Below, piece after piece: positions 6,179 to 7,561 of a stretch of DNA of 7,561 bases. The stretch comes from JBDTRY01 sp039931435 (GTDB taxonomy: Bacteria > Acidobacteriota > Thermoanaerobaculia > Gp7-AA8). Numbering within the stretch: the stretch's first letter is position 1; each line of letters starts with the position of its first letter. A program made the position numbers and the translations under genes. The stretch is taken from NCBI GenBank assembly GCA_039931435.1, contig JBDTRY010000190.1, positions 1-7,561 of the forward strand, read 5' to 3'. The notes beneath the pieces were generated by a model, which saw nothing but the letters and a program-made list of their open reading frames with translations, had not been told where the DNA came from and did no database searches.

Positions 6179-7333
6179 ATGCGGCGCATGGTCTTTCTGG
6201 CGCGCGCCGAGGTCCTGCACATCGTGCGGGACAGAACGACGATGGCCCAGATCCTGGTGGTGCCCGTGCTGCAGTTGCTGGTGCTGGTGAATGCAGCCAC
6301 TTTCGTCGTGCGCAACACGGCCGTGGCTATCGTCGATTACGACCACACAGCGACATCGCGCGGCCTGATCAACCGCGTGGCGGCCTCGGGAAACTTCCGC
6401 ATCGACGAGCGCTCCCTGTCCATGGAGCAGGCCAACGAGAAGCTGCTCGACGGCGCGGTAACGATGGTGGTGACCATCCCGCGCGATTTCGAAAAATCGC
6501 TGGTGCGAACGGGCGTGGCGCCCGTGCAGCTCATACTGAACGCCGAAAAAGGTTCGGCGGCGGGCATCGTCAGCTCCTACATGGTCAGCATTCTCGGGAA
6601 CTACTCCCGCGAGCTGGGTGCGGAGTTGCATCCTCGCAAGAGAATCGTGCAATCTCTCCGCTCGGACGTTCCTCCGCAGAGGGGGGAGCCGCGCATCGAC
6701 GTGCGCCGCCGAGGCTGGTACAACGCCAGCCTGAATTACAAGCACTACATGGTGCCCGGCGTGCTGGTGGCGCTGGTGACGCTGATCGGCACCTTGCTCT
6801 CGGCGCAGAACATCGCCCGGGAGAAGGAGCTGGGCACGCTCGAGCAGTTGAACGTTACGCCGATCACGCGCGCGCAGTTCATCGCCGCCAAGCTCCTGCC
6901 GCTCTGGGTGCTTGGTCTTGTCGATCTGACCATCGGTCTCGTCGTGGGAAAGCTGGTCTTCGACATTCCCATGCGCGGCAGTCTGCTCCTGCTCTTCGCC
7001 GTGGCGGCCATCTACCTCGTCGTGGCCCTGGCCGTCGGTCTGCTCATCTCCACGATCGTGGAGACCCAGCAGCAGGCCATGTTCGTGACCTTCTTCATCA
7101 TGACCGCCTACCTTCTGCTGAGTGGACTCTTCACGCCGATCGACAGCATGGCCCCGTGGGTGCAGGTGGTCTCGCGCATCAATCCCGTGCGCTGGTTCAT
7201 CACCATCTCCCGGGCCATTCTGGTGAAGGGCGCCGGGCTCACCGAGCTGGCCGTCCCGTTCGCCACGCTCCTCGGATTCGCCGCCGTCACCCTGACCATC
7301 GCCGTCCTCCGCTACCGCAAGACAACGGAGTAG
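6179..7333 (+). CDS. ABC-2 type permease, YbhR-like
   Basis: A 384-residue inner-membrane permease, second half of the transmembrane pore. Transmembrane segment 1 is about 24-42, then a periplasmic domain about 43-188, then segments at about 189-210, 235-258, 268-292, 298-320 and 357-376. The coupling region AREKELGTLEQLNVTPITRA (213-232) lies between segments 2 and 3. The conserved pattern RGWYNASLNYKHYMVPGVL (178-196) before segment 2 and SRINPVRWF (332-340) match E. coli YbhR-type proteins. Residues 150-178 form an Arg-rich stretch (HPRKR..., PRIDVRRR) that seems longer than in YbhR. The ATG directly abuts the TAG of the first permease with no intervening base; AAAGG at 6165-6169, 9 bases upstream, is a fair ribosome-binding site. 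It is the last gene of the operon, followed two bases later by a multi-stem repeat. Confidence 0.92.
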   Translation: MRRMVFLARAEVLHIVRDRTTMAQILVVPVLQLLVLVNAATFVVRNTAVAIVDYDHTATSRGLINRVAASGNFRIDERSLSMEQANEKLLDGAVTMVVTIPRDFEKSLVRTGVAPVQLILNAEKGSAAGIVSSYMVSILGNYSRELGAELHPRKRIVQSLRSDVPPQRGEPRIDVRRRGWYNASLNYKHYMVPGVLVALVTLIGTLLSAQNIAREKELGTLEQLNVTPITRAQFIAAKLLPLWVLGLVDLTIGLVVGKLVFDIPMRGSLLLLFAVAAIYLVVALAVGLLISTIVETQQQAMFVTFFIMTAYLLLSGLFTPIDSMAPWVQVVSRINPVRWFITISRAILVKGAGLTELAVPFATLLGFAAVTLTIAVLRYRKTTE

Positions 7334-7335
7334 GT

Positions 7336-7397
7336 CCCTCCCTTCTCCCCGCGGGAGAAGGTGGCCCGAAGGGCCGGATGAGGGTCTCTGTCTTTTT
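7336..7397 (+). terminator. Three-stem dispersed repeat with T tract, possible operon terminator
   Basis: Just after the last stop codon, CCTTCTCCC (7341-7349) pairs with GGGAGAAGG (7353-7361) over a CGC loop, GGCCC (7363-7367) pairs with GGGCC (7371-7375) over GAA, and CCCTC (7336-7340) pairs with GAGGG (7380-7384) to close both into a three-way junction. TTTTT follows at 7393-7397, 8 bases after the outer stem. Very similar sequences are widespread intergenic repeats in Gram-negative genomes, so it is probably both a repeat copy and a de facto 3' end stabiliser or terminator. The T tract is weak and distant for a classical intrinsic terminator. Confidence 0.5.
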
Positions 7398-7561
7398 CTC
7401 GCACTTTGTGCCACCAAAATGCTGTTCAGCGTCACTCATGGCATCCACGTGGGAAGCAATCCACGCGGTTCCCTCTGCCGTCTCTCGCACCAGCCGGTTC
7501 CCGTTCCCCTAGCCCGGATTATTCACGGTGATCGGGAAGAGCCGGGCGACGGCGGTCAGAG
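7398..7561. other. Downstream non-coding tail
   Basis: No gene can be supported in these 164 bases. A direct repeat ATCCACG occurs at about 7443 and 7460. TAGCCCGGATTATTCAC at 7510-7526 looks like a repeat or element boundary but is not identifiable here. The window ends before the next gene becomes recognisable. Confidence 0.5.

Noticed and set aside
4913..7435. Very long minus-strand open frame (about 840 codons) opposite the second ATPase and both permeases
   Set aside because: Its translation is rich in His, Asp, Gln, Glu and Arg with no domain or membrane pattern, as expected from the antisense of GC-rich genes. The plus-strand products show full ABC-2 family signatures across the same bases.
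7287..7490. Short minus-strand open frame of 67 codons at the end of the window
   Set aside because: Half of it reads through the three-stem repeat and the end of the permease gene. An in-frame stop lies just upstream, and no ribosome-binding site or family resemblance is seen.
5713..7512. Plus-strand frame of about 600 codons overlapping both permeases
   Set aside because: It lies in another frame of well-supported permease genes, is rich in Gly, Ala, Arg and His without a fold, and has no ribosome-binding site. It is a shadow of high GC content.

Overview
The window carries one compact seven-gene operon on the plus strand (448-7333). It encodes what looks like a complete tripartite ABC-type exporter with its own repressor: TetR-family regulator, TolC-type outer-membrane channel, HlyD/YbhG-type membrane fusion protein, two separate ABC ATPases and two ABC-2 permeases. 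No transposase, CRISPR array, tRNA or rRNA was seen. The DNA is visibly GC-rich with strong G/C third positions, and an outer-membrane channel implies a didermic (Gram-negative) bacterium. The short intergenic repeats on both flanks recall those of environmental lineages such as Acidobacteriota, but the phylum cannot be fixed from this window.

Layout: 1-447 is non-coding and holds fragments of dispersed inverted-repeat elements. It ends in a plausible promoter (TTGACC, 18 bp, TAGATT) and an 18-bp near-palindrome centred on the first base of the regulator's start codon. The seven genes are packed without gaps: five junctions overlap by 1-4 bases (ATGA, TGATG, GTGA types) and one abuts exactly, so translational coupling is likely throughout. 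After the last stop codon comes a three-stem repeat (7336-7384) with a short T tract that may end transcription. The remaining 164 bases show nothing convincing.

How the parts should work together: the two ATPases would pair as a heterodimer under the two permeases in the inner membrane. The fusion protein, probably a lipoprotein, would bridge the periplasm to the TolC-like channel. The set resembles E. coli YbhG-YbhF-YbhS-YbhR, but YbhF is split at its domain boundary into two genes and a dedicated outer-membrane channel is included. The substrate is not readable from sequence; drug or toxic-compound export controlled by the TetR protein is the usual expectation.

Most notable: (i) all lost catalytic residues of the two ATPases fall in the same composite ATP site, leaving one canonical and one degenerate site; (ii) two of the seven genes begin with in-frame 12-bp tandem repeats that multiply start codons, each placed after a GGAG ribosome-binding site 8 nt from the first start; (iii) the regulator is probably translated from a leaderless or near-leaderless transcript whose start lies inside its likely operator. 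This is an unusual variant of a known exporter class rather than a clearly new system.
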